Shown here: piece after piece, positions 11,135 to 22,690 of the stretch
Layout of the letters: each line of letters begins with the position of its first letter
Numbering within the stretch: the first letter of the stretch is position 1
Assembly (NCBI RefSeq): GCF_000208865.1
Contig: NC_018397.1
Span: forward strand, 4,307,748 to 4,371,747
Direction of reading: 5' to 3'
From: Neospora caninum Liverpool
Lineage: Eukaryota > Apicomplexa > Conoidasida > Eucoccidiorida > Sarcocystidae
Length of the DNA: 64,000 bases
Made by a program: the position numbers and the translations under genes
Notes under the pieces: generated by a model
What the model was told of the DNA's origin: nothing
The model's input: the letters and a program-made list of their open reading frames with translations, nothing else
Database searches by the model: none

Positions 11135-11208
11135 TGCTGCACAGTGACCCTACTATGCGTCGAGTTCGTTGACACTCCATCTATCATCCAGACTGCCTTA
11201 TCCGACAG
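11135..11208 (-). promoter_or_regulatory. conserved SRS upstream box (gene 2)
   Basis: On the plus strand the box reads TGCACAGTGACCCTACTATG through GCCTTATCCGACAG. Its near end is 392 bp from the ATG at 10743. It matches the boxes of the other five SRS genes. The G/C-rich block follows at 11325-11430. Confidence 0.6.
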
Positions 11209-11324
11209 ATTGCACAGCCGTCATCGCCTCAAAGTCCCGCCCCCCTCAGCCCTTATGAATCCCAGGAGAACGCCTCCCCCTACTACCCCAGTGATGAGCA
11301 AAGGATCGGAGAGTTGAGCAGGAG

Positions 11325-11430
11325 AAATAATCTCGGGGGGAGCGCGCCCATGCCGAGGGAGGCAGCCTCGGGGGGTCGGCGCAGAAGGGGTTTCGACCCC
11401 TCACTCAAGAGAGAAGAACTCAAAATGTCC
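11325..11430 (-). promoter_or_regulatory. G/C-rich upstream block (gene 2)
   Basis: The block contains AATCTCGGGGGGAGCGCGCC, a GGCAGCCTCGGGGG segment and then CTCAAAATGTCCG. It is nearly identical to 22585-22690 upstream of gene 5 and recognisable at the other SRS loci. Its function is unknown. Confidence 0.5.
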
Positions 11431-13078
11431 GCATTTTCTGATATGTACATCCGTTTCATCTCCCCTTTTTTTGCCTTTTTTGTGTGTGGCTCAGTATGAG
11501 GTGATCCGAGAGTCAATCGGGGCAAAAAGGGAAGTGTAGGTCACGATGCCAGGCGGGAGTTGAAAAAATGAATCTATTTTCTGGGAGCATTGCCGCAGAT
11601 GAGGGTCGTGCTCGTCCATAGCGGCAGATCTTTTCCCTTGGAAACAAAGTCGACATCAGCTGCTGAGAGATGAGAAGGTCCAGCCAACGTACTTTACCAA
11701 AGGGGAACGCAGATGGAAGAGTCTCTACTATGCGTCTTAGGCCGGCCGACACACCACGGCGTACCCCATCTGGGACAGTTGACACAGCTTTTGGCACCAA
11801 TGCACCGCAGGCAGCCGAATTCGCGGCTTTACTATGTGGCCCACTTCAGTATCACCTTTGGAGGAGTGCATGCTTTTTCACTGAGATATGTGTGGCGTTG
11901 TGAAGTTGATGGTGGTCTAGGAGATGAGCGAGTGGTGGGGTCATTTCCATCCCCGTAGTCCAAACCAGGAATTCTCAACGGTAGTGTACGAGGATTACAG
12001 GAGAAACATCAGATATGAATTCGTTTCTCGTGAGCTATCCCTGCAACGCCTATTGACTGGGGATGTGCTAAGTTCAGAGATGTCGAGGCTCGTGTACCGG
12101 GGACACGATTTCTCAGGTTCCCCGCAGCCAGTGGAGTTGAACTTATACACACAATACAGTTCCTCGGTAGAGTTCGAAATTGTTCAGCGGGTGCATGCTT
12201 CCGAGAACAACTCGCCGAGAAGTCTACTATCGACAGCAGCAGACAAAAAAAGGCGATCTGTTGCTCCTGCCGAAAGCGTGTGTAAGGGATCACTGGCAAA
12301 GCATCTACCCCGGAACACCGCCCACCGAGATCGTGTCAAATAACGCTACATCTTTCGTGCGCAGCAGAATAGGATCAGCCACCACATTTTAAAAGAGGAA
12401 CATGTGTTGTGCAACAAGCGTTTGCGAAGTCATTCACCGCGATCCAATCCGTTCCGCTCGGAAACATGGATACCGGTAAATACAATTTGATGCAGCACAT
12501 TACCGGCAATCTTATTCAGGAACGCAAATTCACACAGAACCAACTCGCCTGCAAGGAGAACAATCTAATCGGTGGGCGGCTGCTGCTTGCGCCAGGTCGG
12601 GGCATGTAGCGAATCACATTCGAAGATGTCTCCTAAGATCTGCAACACCGTGCACGTCTCCTGGCTACCGGCTTTCTGCCATTTTGCTTTGTCGCCTCTC
12701 GTGGAGTCACGGGGGTTGCCTCAGGACTACATGCTCGCTACACAAACAGCAGGGTATGTCCCACTTCAGGGAGTCTCCCGCCACCACGGGACGGGGCCGG
12801 CCCTCCCGTTCCCTCATCTTGCAGTTCTCTACTCCTGGAGAACCGAGAAGGAGACGGCCAAGGCCCTTCGCAAACATTTCTACGGACATGCTGTGCAGAG
12901 CAGCCACGATGGCACTGTTCAGGCCTACACGTTCGTGAACCCACCATAATGCCCCTCACCCCTTTTGGCCTTCTCCCGATAGATGCTCCGCTTTCGCTTC
13001 CCGCAGGACGCTCCAATGTCGGCTCGTCGAACTCTGACAGAGTCCCTTGTTCTGTATTTCACAGAACCAAAACTGATT
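11431..13078. other. SRS inter-gene spacer (homologous to 22690-23560 in part)
   Basis: No gene is supported. From about 11283 to 12050 the sequence is closely similar to 22541-23350, so it was duplicated together with gene 2/gene 5. The part nearest gene 3 (12300-13078) resembles other SRS 3' flanks only weakly. Confidence 0.6.
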
Positions 13079-14516
13079 CTAAAAAACGGCCGCAGCGAAG
13101 AGTACTGCAGCAGCCAACCCCAAAAAGAGAGCAGGCACTGACAATGTTCTTGCAGAGATCAGGGCAGCACTGTCGAGATTAGCGGCTGAAACTTTTATCT
13201 TCACGTAGCATGCAATTGCATTCTGACTTTGTTCTGGAGACGCCCTCGTGCCAGAAGCAGAAGCAGCGGAGCACTTGTAGCAGAATGTGGCTGCAGGCTC
13301 AGGCAGTTCCTCTACAGTGAACTGGTAGCCCGAGTTCGTGTTCGTCAGCGAGGCAGATGGCAGCTTTTCTGCCAGAGTCACTTCATTCTCACATGATTCA
13401 TCGAATATATTCGTGGCGGTGCGTGGAGACAGCGTGGCAATGTCTGTGTCACATCGGAAAGAAGCGGTCTTGGATTCGCTGTTGATCTCGAGATTCATGT
13501 TCTCCTTCGCAACAGTGCACGCTGCAGGCATACGCGAGGAGCGCCAGCGAGAGTGATGACATACAGGAATACAAAGCAGCAGACAAGCGAGCAAAAAAAT
13601 AAGTGCTGATGCCAATTGGTGTGGGCGACTGCGCTTCATTGAAAACGGCGCGAGTTCTTCTTGCTTGGCAAGCTCTGGGACCACTCTCGAGCAATCAGGC
13701 TCACGCCACCTCTTCGTTGTGAATAGGGTTCACTGTCAGGCAACAAAACAGACTATAGTGTCGAATCTACTTGAAAATTATCTCAGCAGCGATGATGACA
13801 CGTACGGTACCAATGCCCTCGAGGTGTGGGAAACCCCTTCAGGGTATGTGTCAGATAAAGTCTTAGTGCTGAAGATTTTGATGGGTCTCTAGAGGCGTCA
13901 ACAAACAGTCCAAGAATGGGGTATAGTGTATCGCAGGCTTACTGCTGGCATCTGGATCAGCGGGAACGGTCACTGTGACAACGCATTTTGTTTCTTTGCC
14001 TCTTCCAACCACCCCAGGGCCGCCTGGTGCAGGTGCTCCTACCCCCTCAGACGCCGCCTTGTCGCTGCAGCCGAAGTAGATGACTTGCTTTGTTTCGGGG
14101 AGCTTTCCCAGTGCCAGCGTGACTGTTGATTGGCCGCCGGAGATTCTTTGTGAGGGTGTGATAGTGGCTTGCGACCCTTGGCCAAAAAGCGTCTCCAACT
14201 CCTCCTCATCCTCAAGATTTGGGCCCGCATAATACTTGGCGAGTCTTGTCTCACTGGGCGACGGCAACACATTGTTGATTCCAGTATCGCATACAAATGT
14301 AACCTTCCTGGTTACGGTATCAACTGCAACGGATATGCCCTGGTTAGCGGCCCTTTTTGTGCAGGTATTGGTAGACGTTTCGGCACTCTGTCCCTTGCTC
14401 CCCAGCACTGCACTGGACACGAGCACGGCGCCGACCAAAAACAGAGTCCCTGCCATCCTCCAATTTGATGGACCAGCTCTAGTCCCTCCCATGGTGGCCA
14501 TTTGTCTAGATGCCAT
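13079..14516 (-). CDS. SRS gene 3: two-domain SAG1-related surface antigen
   Basis: Exon 1 is 14516-13943 and exon 2 is 13521-13079. The phase-1 intron gives 338 residues starting MASRQMATMGGTRAG. The frame is open a little further upstream, but this start gives the same 401-bp spacing to the upstream box as in its relatives. A hydrophobic signal segment precedes VLGSKG. Domain 1 has only four cysteines (NTC, FVC, FGC, TKC) because the position that is KCY in most copies is KYY here. Domain 2 keeps six (ACT, FRC, FDESC, FCYKC, IAC). The GPI-type hydrophobic tail is LFLGLAAAVLFAAAVF. The expected role is a surface adhesin/antigen. With gene 1 it is among the most divergent members, and gene 6 shares its domain 1 type. 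Confidence 0.9.
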
Positions 14517-14916
14517 ATAGAAACGAAGAAGCCAACATCTACTCTTCGATAACACAACTCGTCCCAGTCTAGTTTAGAGAATCGCAATCCAGGGAACAAT
14601 GATGGCTGAGTTGGAGAAGCGTACGATGTTGCGGAGATGTGCGATGTCTTCTGATAGCTGAGCGCACTTCCCACAGATCTTTTGCATCTCACAATCAGAA
14701 CGAACCATCAAGATAGGTTCACCATGAAAATGCTCACTAACTCAGACCATGAAAATCTGGAAAAGAATATCTGGATTGCGGAGACGACGCAGTCAACCGT
14801 CACGCTCTCCTTGTCGATGGTAACTGCTGATTGTTGAAGACCCAGTACACTGCAGGTACTTTACTTTGACCGCAGAAAATAAGTAAACCATCCGACTTAT
14901 CTTCACCGAAACCCGC

Positions 14917-14985
14917 TGCACAATGGGCACAGTACACGTCGCTTTTGACACCACGATCTTCGTCCACGTTGTCTTGTCCGACAAA
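14917..14985 (-). promoter_or_regulatory. conserved SRS upstream box (gene 3)
   Basis: The box runs from CTGCACAATGGGCACAGTAC to TTGTCTTGTCCGACAAA on the plus strand. Its near end is 401 bp from the ATG at 14516. A related G/C-rich block lies at 15085-15190. Confidence 0.6.
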
Positions 14986-15190
14986 CTGGCACAAGCCTGG
15001 ACAGCCATCACACCTTTTCACAGTCCCGCCTCCTCCTTGTCTTGTTGGTAACTCACCACCTCACGACCGTCTACTACCCTCTGGGTGAATCGGAGACCGG
15101 CGGAGGAGAGAGACTCTCTGGGGGGCGCGCCCCTGTTGCGGCAGGAGGGCCTCTCGCCTGTCACAAGAGGAAGTCTCAAAATGTCCGGGC

Positions 15191-16115
15191 GAATTTGATT
15201 GCATTTCCTTTCTTTAGTCTCCCTTTTCATCGCCGATTTTTCTCGTGTGCCTGGCACACGTCCAGAAGATGCGCGACTGACGTGGCACCAAACAGGCAAT
15301 TATAAAGCACAAATTAAAATGGCGGCTGTAAATACAGCCCTCTCCTCTGAGACGTGTCGTCGTTGAGGGAAGTGCATGACCGTAGAGACACCGCTCGTCG
15401 TTCTGAGTTGATGGCGAGATCCGATGCCGGTAGTTGAAAGGAGTCACGAAGCATATTTAATCGAAGACGACGAAAGCGGGACATCCAGTATTTCTTGTGT
15501 TTGGTCGACATAGCAAGAGCGCATCCCATCCGAGAGTCTTCGGGCAGGGCTTGAGATGAATATGCATCACACGCAACCGAATGCTCCCACTTTCACAATG
15601 TGACCCTCTGCATTACTAGCTTTGCCTAGTACACAGGCTTATCCGTGCGGACATGTGCCGCCTCGCGACAAGGGGGGTTGAAGAGGTACCCTGTAGATGG
15701 AGATGTCTATTCACAATCTCATCCACAAAGCCTTCGGAGAGAGGCATGCACTAGGAAAGCATACACGTACTCCAGAAAACTTTCTTCTTCGGGGTATCCT
15801 CTGAGGATCACGCAAACAAAATCGGAAATTGATTCGCCTTTCCCGAGCCTGCCCTGCAACACGCATATCGCCTGCGAATCTACCTGCGAATGACTGTCGA
15901 CGGTGAAAAGGTCGTGTATCCGGAACAGCACTTTTCAGTTCCTCGTCAATCAGCAAGGCGCGTGGCTGACCCAGAGATGATAGTTCGTCTGAAGGGGTTT
16001 CCAGGTTTCATTGGCGCCCGCAAGGAGATTTCACCGGGCATTTGAGGTTCGACAAATGCCGAAGAACGAGATCGCTCCCACGCTCAGAAGCAGACAGGTG
16101 CAAGAATCCACAGTA
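15191..16115. other. SRS inter-gene spacer
   Basis: No gene is supported. The segment 15990-16060 resembles 19905-19980 in diverged form, as if the spacers shared an origin. Confidence 0.45.
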
Positions 16116-17299
16116 GAAGGCCGTCCACTGCGGTCAACCGAAAAGGCGTCATCCGTTCTGCATGGAACGAAATCTGTTGGGCATGTCGTTTTCTAAACGT
16201 GAGTGATGTGTTCTGAGAAACGCCTGTTGAACGTCGATAACCGCAGTCACATATACTCTGTACGGAGACAACTATTGCCCCGGGAATGCAGTTTGCAGAA
16301 CTTCATTGCACATATTTATCCTGCTCTTGTACAAACGTCCACACAGAGGTAGCACGTTGGCATGGAGCGAAGTCGTCTTCTAGGCGACCACAGTCGCGAG
16401 ATTGAAAATGTACAGAATCTGATTAGACGACGCCTCCGAAGAGCTGCACCACATGTGGCTAACAACCTCCTGCTATTTTGCGTCATTCTATCCTGTTTAC
16501 TCTCAACGAATGCCTCCTAGAGAGGCACTGACCATCAACATGCTCCTTGTTCATCTCTACCTGGGATTCTCAACCGCGTCAGGCTGAGGCCCTTGTCGCA
16601 TTCCCTGACCTCTCTTCAGGCTATTCCGTGCAAGGCCGAGGAGACAAAGACGGTCCTTGACAAAAATATATGCTGTCTCGCTATGCACAGCAGTCTCCTC
16701 TTCCTCGCCCACGCACACAGGGTGCTCGTCCCAACAAAGCCCCGTACCCTCTCCTGTCCTTCCGTCAGTTGCCGTTGTCCCGTACTTCGCATGTGTGGCC
16801 TCTGTACAACGGAGAATTCCAAAAAAATGCCTTCGACTGTATTTTACGGGTCCAGAATTGTTCTAGTACATGACCTGAACGAAGGCTACAAAAACACCTA
16901 ACCCGAGCAAGAGAGCCTGCACTGATCGTGCAAAGGCGGAGGTCGAGGCAGCATTACTGCGCTGAGGTACCTGTATCTTCACATAGCATGCATTGGGCTC
17001 TTGCCATAACTCTTCCCCCTCTTGCTCAGACCCAGAAGCAGCTGCGCACTTGTAGCAGAACGTGCCTGCAGTCTCAGGCAACTCCTCTACACTGAACGTG
17101 TAGCCCGAGGTCGATGTCGCGAGCTTCGCAGACGGCAGCATGTCTGCCAGCCTTACAGGGTTCTGACAAGATTCGTCAAAAATCAGATCTGAATGATTTT
17201 CTGGATTAAGCCTGTCAATGATCGTGTCGCATTGGAACGAGACGCTCTTGGATTCGCTCGTGATCTCCAGATCCATACTCTGCTTCGCACCGGTGCACG
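16116..17299. repeat. segmental duplication, copy B (pairs with 8540-9724)
   Basis: This is the second copy of the 1.18-kb segment covering the 3' flank and exon 2 of an SRS gene. Upstream of exon 2 the two loci diverge sharply: the gene 4 intron is unlike the gene 2 intron. Confidence 0.93.
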
Positions 17300-18489
17300 C
17301 TGCAGGCATAACAGAGGGACACCGGGGAGTGAGATGATGTACATGGCCCCGAAACACAGAATGTTTGGAAGCTAAGTAACATGCGTTGAGGCGAATTGCT
17401 GGTTGGTACGGTTGAGTCGGATTGATTGAAAGCGGTCTCCCTCTGGCCTTATTTGGCAAACCGTGGGACCGCTGTCGGCCCAACTTGGACCAGGACGACG
17501 CTGCATTGCGAACAAGCTTCTTACACTGAGACCAAAATTCGAATGATCAAATCTGTCACCTGCCGGGAACTACGTATACCAGAGAAACCGATATGTGTGT
17601 GATGCTAACGTTCCGCCAAAACAGGCGTTCACCTTCGAACATTCGACAGATCACGTATGAGTGACGCTACGTTTCATGTACTGCCATGATGCTTTCACAA
17701 ACGGCCTATCAACTGGGTACACTGCCCCTGTGACTTACTGCTGGCAGTTGGATCAGCGGGAACTGTCACAGTGACGATGCATCTGGCTTTTGATTCTCCT
17801 TGTTTTGAAACCCCGACGGCAGCTCGGTTAGCCGAACGCCTGAAGGCATCATGCGAGGCGCCAACCACCGCCAAACGCCGCGCGCCTACACCTGGCGTGA
17901 CTGAGTTTACACCCGAAATAGCACCAGGCTTCGGTGCCGGGCCGACGCTTCCACCCGCTTCGGCGCCCGCCTGGGGGACCGTCAGAGACGCATCAGGGTC
18001 GCCAGTCTCTTCTGCTGACTCGGCATCCGAGGCTGTCGAGTCGGTACAAACAAAGTAGATGGTCTGCATTGTTTGCGGGAGCTCTCCCAGTGTAAGTGTG
18101 ACTTCCGAATTTTGCTTGGACTTTCCTGTTGACGCTACGACAGTGGCTTGGGACCCTTGGCCGAAAAGGCTCACCAACTCCTCCTCTTCCTTTAGTCCTT
18201 TCTCAGTGTAACACTTCGTGACACTGCTTCCTTCTGAGGGCAGCACGGTTTTCATGCCCGTATCGCACACAAACGAGACCTTCTTGGTTTTCTGGTCAAC
18301 TGACACCGATATGCCTGTCTGAGCCGTAGTTTCATTGCAGGTGATCTTAGAGCCGTCATCGTCTGCGTTCATTCCCAGCACTGCAGTGGACATGAGTACC
18401 ACGACGACCACACACACAGCCCCTGCCATCCTGCGTTGCGTTAGCAGAACCCTAGTCCCTGCCGTGGAGACCGATTCTCTCATTGACAC
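16863..18489 (-). CDS. SRS gene 4: two-domain SAG1-related surface antigen with long inter-cysteine loop
   Basis: Exon 1 is 18489-17739 and exon 2 is 17299-16863. The phase-1 intron (A|GTAAGT, TGCAG|CG) gives 395 residues. It starts MSMRESVSTAGTRV with a valine-rich signal segment (VCVVVVVLMSTAVLG). Domain 1 has five cysteines (ITC, FVC, KCY, FVC, ARC). The loop between the fourth and fifth is about 55 residues longer than in its relatives and rich in Ala, Gly, Pro and Ser, with a GARRLA motif. Domain 2 is nearly identical to gene 2 apart from a few residues. It ends with the same GPI-type tail. It is the longest SRS protein in the array, and the extra length is entirely in the domain 1 loop. 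Confidence 0.9.
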
Positions 18490-18885
18490 AGACGCAGAAG
18501 ACCCGGCAGCTACTCTTCGAAAATCACAGCTCTTTTAACCGTAGTTCCGAGACGCACACCCCGACGGAACAATCAGGGTTACAGTGAACAAGGGAAGGAC
18601 CGTTGGCGGACTTTTGCGATACCTCCTGGAAACTGAGATTGTCTCGGTATATTTTTGCAACTCACAATGACTTCGAGCCATCGACAGGCACAGCCAAAAA
18701 GCGCTCACAAAAAGCCGCCGTCAAGAAACAACGACAATACACTAATTGAAACGAGATTAACACTGGCGTCGGGACGCCGAATGTTTCGGTGGCACGTGCT
18801 TTTTTTTTCCTCAGATTTTTTATTCAGCAGGTACTTTGACCGCAGAAAATAAAGTAAAGCATCCGGCCTATCTTCTCCGAAACTT

Positions 18886-18958
18886 GCTGCACAGTGGGCA
18901 CAGTAGCAGTTGCGTTTGACACTCTAACCATCGTCCACATTGTCTTGTCCGACAAACA
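18886..18958 (-). promoter_or_regulatory. conserved SRS upstream box (gene 4)
   Basis: The box runs from CTGCACAGTGGGCACAGTAG to TTGTCTTGTCCGACAAAC on the plus strand. Its near end is 397 bp from the ATG at 18489. The G/C-rich block follows at 19065-19165. Confidence 0.6.
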
Positions 18959-19165
18959 GGACAGCCGTCGCCCCTCCCCTCACGGTTCCGCCCCCACGGG
19001 TTCGTTTTTAAAACAGAAGACAGCCAACTGCTGCAGTGAGAAGAAAATCGGGAAGCGACCCAGGGGGGTAATCTCGGGGGGGCGGTCCGCGTCGAGGCAG
19101 CTAGCGCCGGTGGGTTGCATCAGGAGGGATTCTGTTGCTTCCCCGAGAGGCGGTCTCAAAGAGCC

Positions 19166-20543
19166 CAGATGACCTTGGTTGTACGTCTCTTTCATATTGA
19201 CTTAACGCCGCCGCTTTTGTGTACGACGCGTGTCGTGGAAAGCCGAGTGTGATTCAAGGTAACCAACCGACCACTGTGAGACTCGTAATTCCGCAGGCGG
19301 CAAAAAAAACTGTGTACTCGGAGTCTTGTCACAACTGAAAAAGGAAGTCCTTGTCGTGACAGAGTCAGTCAATTTGCCTCGAAACCGACCTCTGAAGCTG
19401 GTACGTGGCGCGATTAGCGAAATGTATTTCAGCAAAGAGGTATAAACCGAGAGCAGTCAGTGCTTACCTATTTTGTCAGCACACAAAGGGCGCACCCCGT
19501 CCATCCGGGAGTGTTCGCGCAGGCGTCGGGATTGATGCAGTGCAAGCAGCCGAATTAAAACCTTCACAATGTGACCCATGCCAGTATTACTTTTGAATGC
19601 ATCTATACTTCTTCGCTGAAAGACGCTGCTTGGTGAAATAGATGATGAGCGAGTTACAAAAGTAGGTTGGTAATGCAACTTTGTTGTTTCACCCACATAG
19701 TCGTCGTACGCGAGATAGCCACGTGCATACATCTGCTCCACAACCGTCTTCTCCAGGATCTCGTATGAGGAGGCCTCCTGACTCATCTCTGCAACGGCAC
19801 ATAGAGTCTGTGAGTGCATTAACGGCAGTGCGTTGTGAAGTATCGTGTATCCAGAATGTTATTTCAGCTTCCTGTCCGACATCAAAACACGTGTATGTAG
19901 TGAAGATAGTTCGGCGGAAGGGTTTGAATCTGCTCATGAGGCCCCCGAACGCAGATTTCGCCCGACATTTTTGCTTCGACAACGATAAAAAAAGGGTTCA
20001 CTTTCCTCAAGCATGAGACATGGAGGGAAAAAGAATCTACCACCGAAGTGCGTCAATCACGCCAAATCCCCAAGACGCTGTGCCTCCTGCAAGGAACAAA
20101 ATAGGATCGGCCACGGACCTTTGAAAAGAGCAAGTTGGGGTGTGGAACACGCGTCCTGAACGTCATTCAAAGAAACTTTATACGCTCTGTACTGCAAGAA
20201 GCATGGCTGGCGGCGTAGTCTGTTGCAAAGTATTGCTCCTAATGCCGTTCAGGTACAAAAATCCCTATGTACATGGCACGTCTGCATGGACAGCAGTCTG
20301 CACCGAGGCCGGTGGCTGCACTTGCCAGTTCGGGACGTGTCGAGAATATAATTCGCAGAGATTTCCGAAGAGCAGCAACACATCCACTACCGCGGCATAA
20401 CAGGCTTGTACCATTTTACTGTTTCAGTTCATAGAGAATCACCGGGATGGCTGCAGCGATAGGCAGACGCTGGATATGCTACTCAGTGCTCACATTGAGT
20501 GGCCCCTAGTTCCCACTAGGCTACGGCTTTGCCTCACCGTGAT
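19166..20543. other. SRS inter-gene spacer
   Basis: No gene is supported. The half nearest gene 5 resembles the 3' flanks of the other minus-strand SRS genes, for example an AATAGGATCGGCCAC segment shared with about 12370. Confidence 0.45.
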
Positions 20544-21999
20544 CTAGTGAGTGACCTGAAAGAGGGCTAAAGAAACACCCAACCCAACCAAGAGAGCCTG
20601 CACTGATCGTGCAAAGGCGGAGGTCGAGGCAGCATTACTGCGCTGAGGTACCTGTATCTTCACATAGCATGCATTTGGCTCTGGCTGTGACACTTCCTTC
20701 TCTTCCTCAGGGTCAGAAGCAGCTGCGCACTTGTAGCAGAATGTGCCTGCAGTCTCAGGCAACTCCTCTACACTGAACGTGTAGCCCGAGGTCGATGTCG
20801 CGAGCTTCGCAGACGGCAGCATGTCCGCCAGCTTTACAGGGTTCTGACAAGATTCGTCGAAAATCAGATCTGCAGGATTTTCTGGATTAAGCCTGTCAAT
20901 GTTCGTGTCGCATTGGAACGAGACGCTCTTGGATTCGTTCGTGATCTCCAGATCCATGTTCTTCTTCGCAACGGTGCATGCTGCAGGCATAGGAGAGTAG
21001 CACCCGGGAGTGCAGTGACAGACACTCCGTACGACGAGAGAAAAAGAAGCGGACGAAAGTTTGTAGATGCTAACTGGTTGGGGTGACTGATCACGATTGA
21101 AAACGGTGACAGTTCAACTTGGTTGGCCACCTGTGGGGCTGCTCTCGCGGCAAGTCGAATCACGCCGACGCTTCGTTGCGCGCTGGTCTTCGCACTAATG
21201 CAGAAATCCACATTTTCTAGTGCCGATCATCTTTGCCACTCTGCATGCCAGAGAGAGAGATGCTGAAACGTCGGGAACTAGGGCCCGGCCAACCGTGTCG
21301 GGCATATCAGTGAATGTGTAAACTCGAGTATATGCGATTCTTGCTTGCCTGAGCTACCACAAGCCTTCCACAAACAGTCTTGAATCGAATGTAACATAAC
21401 TCCGGCTTACTGTTCGCAGCTGGATCAGCGGGAACTGTCACTGTGACGACGCATTTGTTTCCTGCTGCTGCTGCTTTTGCCGCGGCGAGCCTTCTTGCCC
21501 CAAGGCCGCCTGCTCCCGCTCCCGGTACCCCTGCAGCCGTGGATCCGCCGGTGCAATGGAAGTAGATGGTCGTTCTCCGCTGAGGTAGCTTGCCCAGAGA
21601 CAGCGTAACTTCTGAGCCCTGTTGTTCTCGTTCGCTTGGGGTTTTAACGGTAGCTTCGGATCCGTCACCGAAAAGCTCCACCAGAGACTTCTCGTTCTCC
21701 TCCTGCCCAACTTCTTCTGTCATGTAGCACTTCGTGACAGTGTGATCTTCCTTTGATGAGGGCAGCACCTGGTTAAAACCGGTACCGCAGACAAACGAGG
21801 CTCTTTTGGTGTCGGCGTCAACTTCAACGGATATGCCTGCTGAAGCGGTACTTTGATCGCACGTCACTGTAGCCGGAGTGCTAGTCCGTCCCTTGTTCCC
21901 AAGCACCGTAGTGGACATGAGCACGGTGACCACCATAAACAGAGCCACCATCATTGTCTTCCGGACTGGAACAGCCCTAGGGCCTGCCATGGTGATCAC
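20544..21999 (-). CDS. SRS gene 5: two-domain SAG1-related surface antigen
   Basis: Exon 1 is 21999-21411 and exon 2 is 20980-20544. The phase-1 intron gives 341 residues, the same as gene 2. It starts MITMAGPRAVPVRK with a hydrophobic signal segment. Domain 1 has five cysteines (VTC, FVC, KCY, FHC, NKC) and a Gly/Ala-rich loop containing GARRLAAAKAAAA. Domain 2 has six, with IFDESC and TFCYKC, and a GPI-type tail (LLVGLGVSLALFQVTH). The gene, intron and upstream region resemble gene 2 across about 3 kb at an offset of 11256-11258 bp. Its domain 1 end, intron and first half of domain 2 also match gene 6. Confidence 0.91.
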
Positions 22000-22392
22000 T
22001 TCTGTGAAGGACAGAGAGAGAAAACCCAGCCCCTACTACTCGGAAGCCCACGTCTAGCCAAGTTCAATTTCGAGGCACTGAATCAGCCGGAACAATCAGA
22101 AGTGAGGTGACCAAGGGAAAGACAGTTTTCGAACACGTGTGATAACTTCTGGCAACTGAATGAAAATCACAGCTATTTTCCAGCGCACAATTACGGCAGC
22201 CCATCGAGGAAAACTCACCGGAAAAAAAACTCACTATGAAGAACCAAATACTATCTCGAACCGAGAATGACACTGTCGCCCCGGACTGCCTCCCAGTCGA
22301 TGGCAACTGCTGATTTACTCAGAGCTTTTACCCCGCTGCTACTTTGATAGAGAAAAAAACAGAAGCGCCCCGCGTATCTTCACCGAAACTCA

Positions 22393-22467
22393 TGCTGCAC
22401 AGTGACCCTACTATGCGTCGAGTTCGTTGACACTCCAACAATCATCCAGATTGTCTTGTCCGACAGA
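22393..22467 (-). promoter_or_regulatory. conserved SRS upstream box (gene 5)
   Basis: The box runs from TGCTGCACAGTGACCCTACT to TTGTCTTGTCCGACAGAT on the plus strand. Its near end is 394 bp from the ATG at 21999. The G/C-rich block is at 22585-22690. Confidence 0.6.
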
Positions 22468-22690
22468 TTGCACAGCCGTCATCGCCTCAGAGTCCCGCAC
22501 CCCTCAGCCCTTGTGAATCCCAGGAGAACGCCCCCGCCTACTACCCCAGTGATGAGCAAAGGATCGGAGAGTTGAGCAGGAGAAATAATCTCGGGGGGAG
22601 CGCGCCCATGCCGAGGGAGGCAGCCTCGGGGGATCGGCGCAGGAGAGGTTTCGACCCCTCACTCAAGAGAAAAGAACTCAAAATGTCCGC

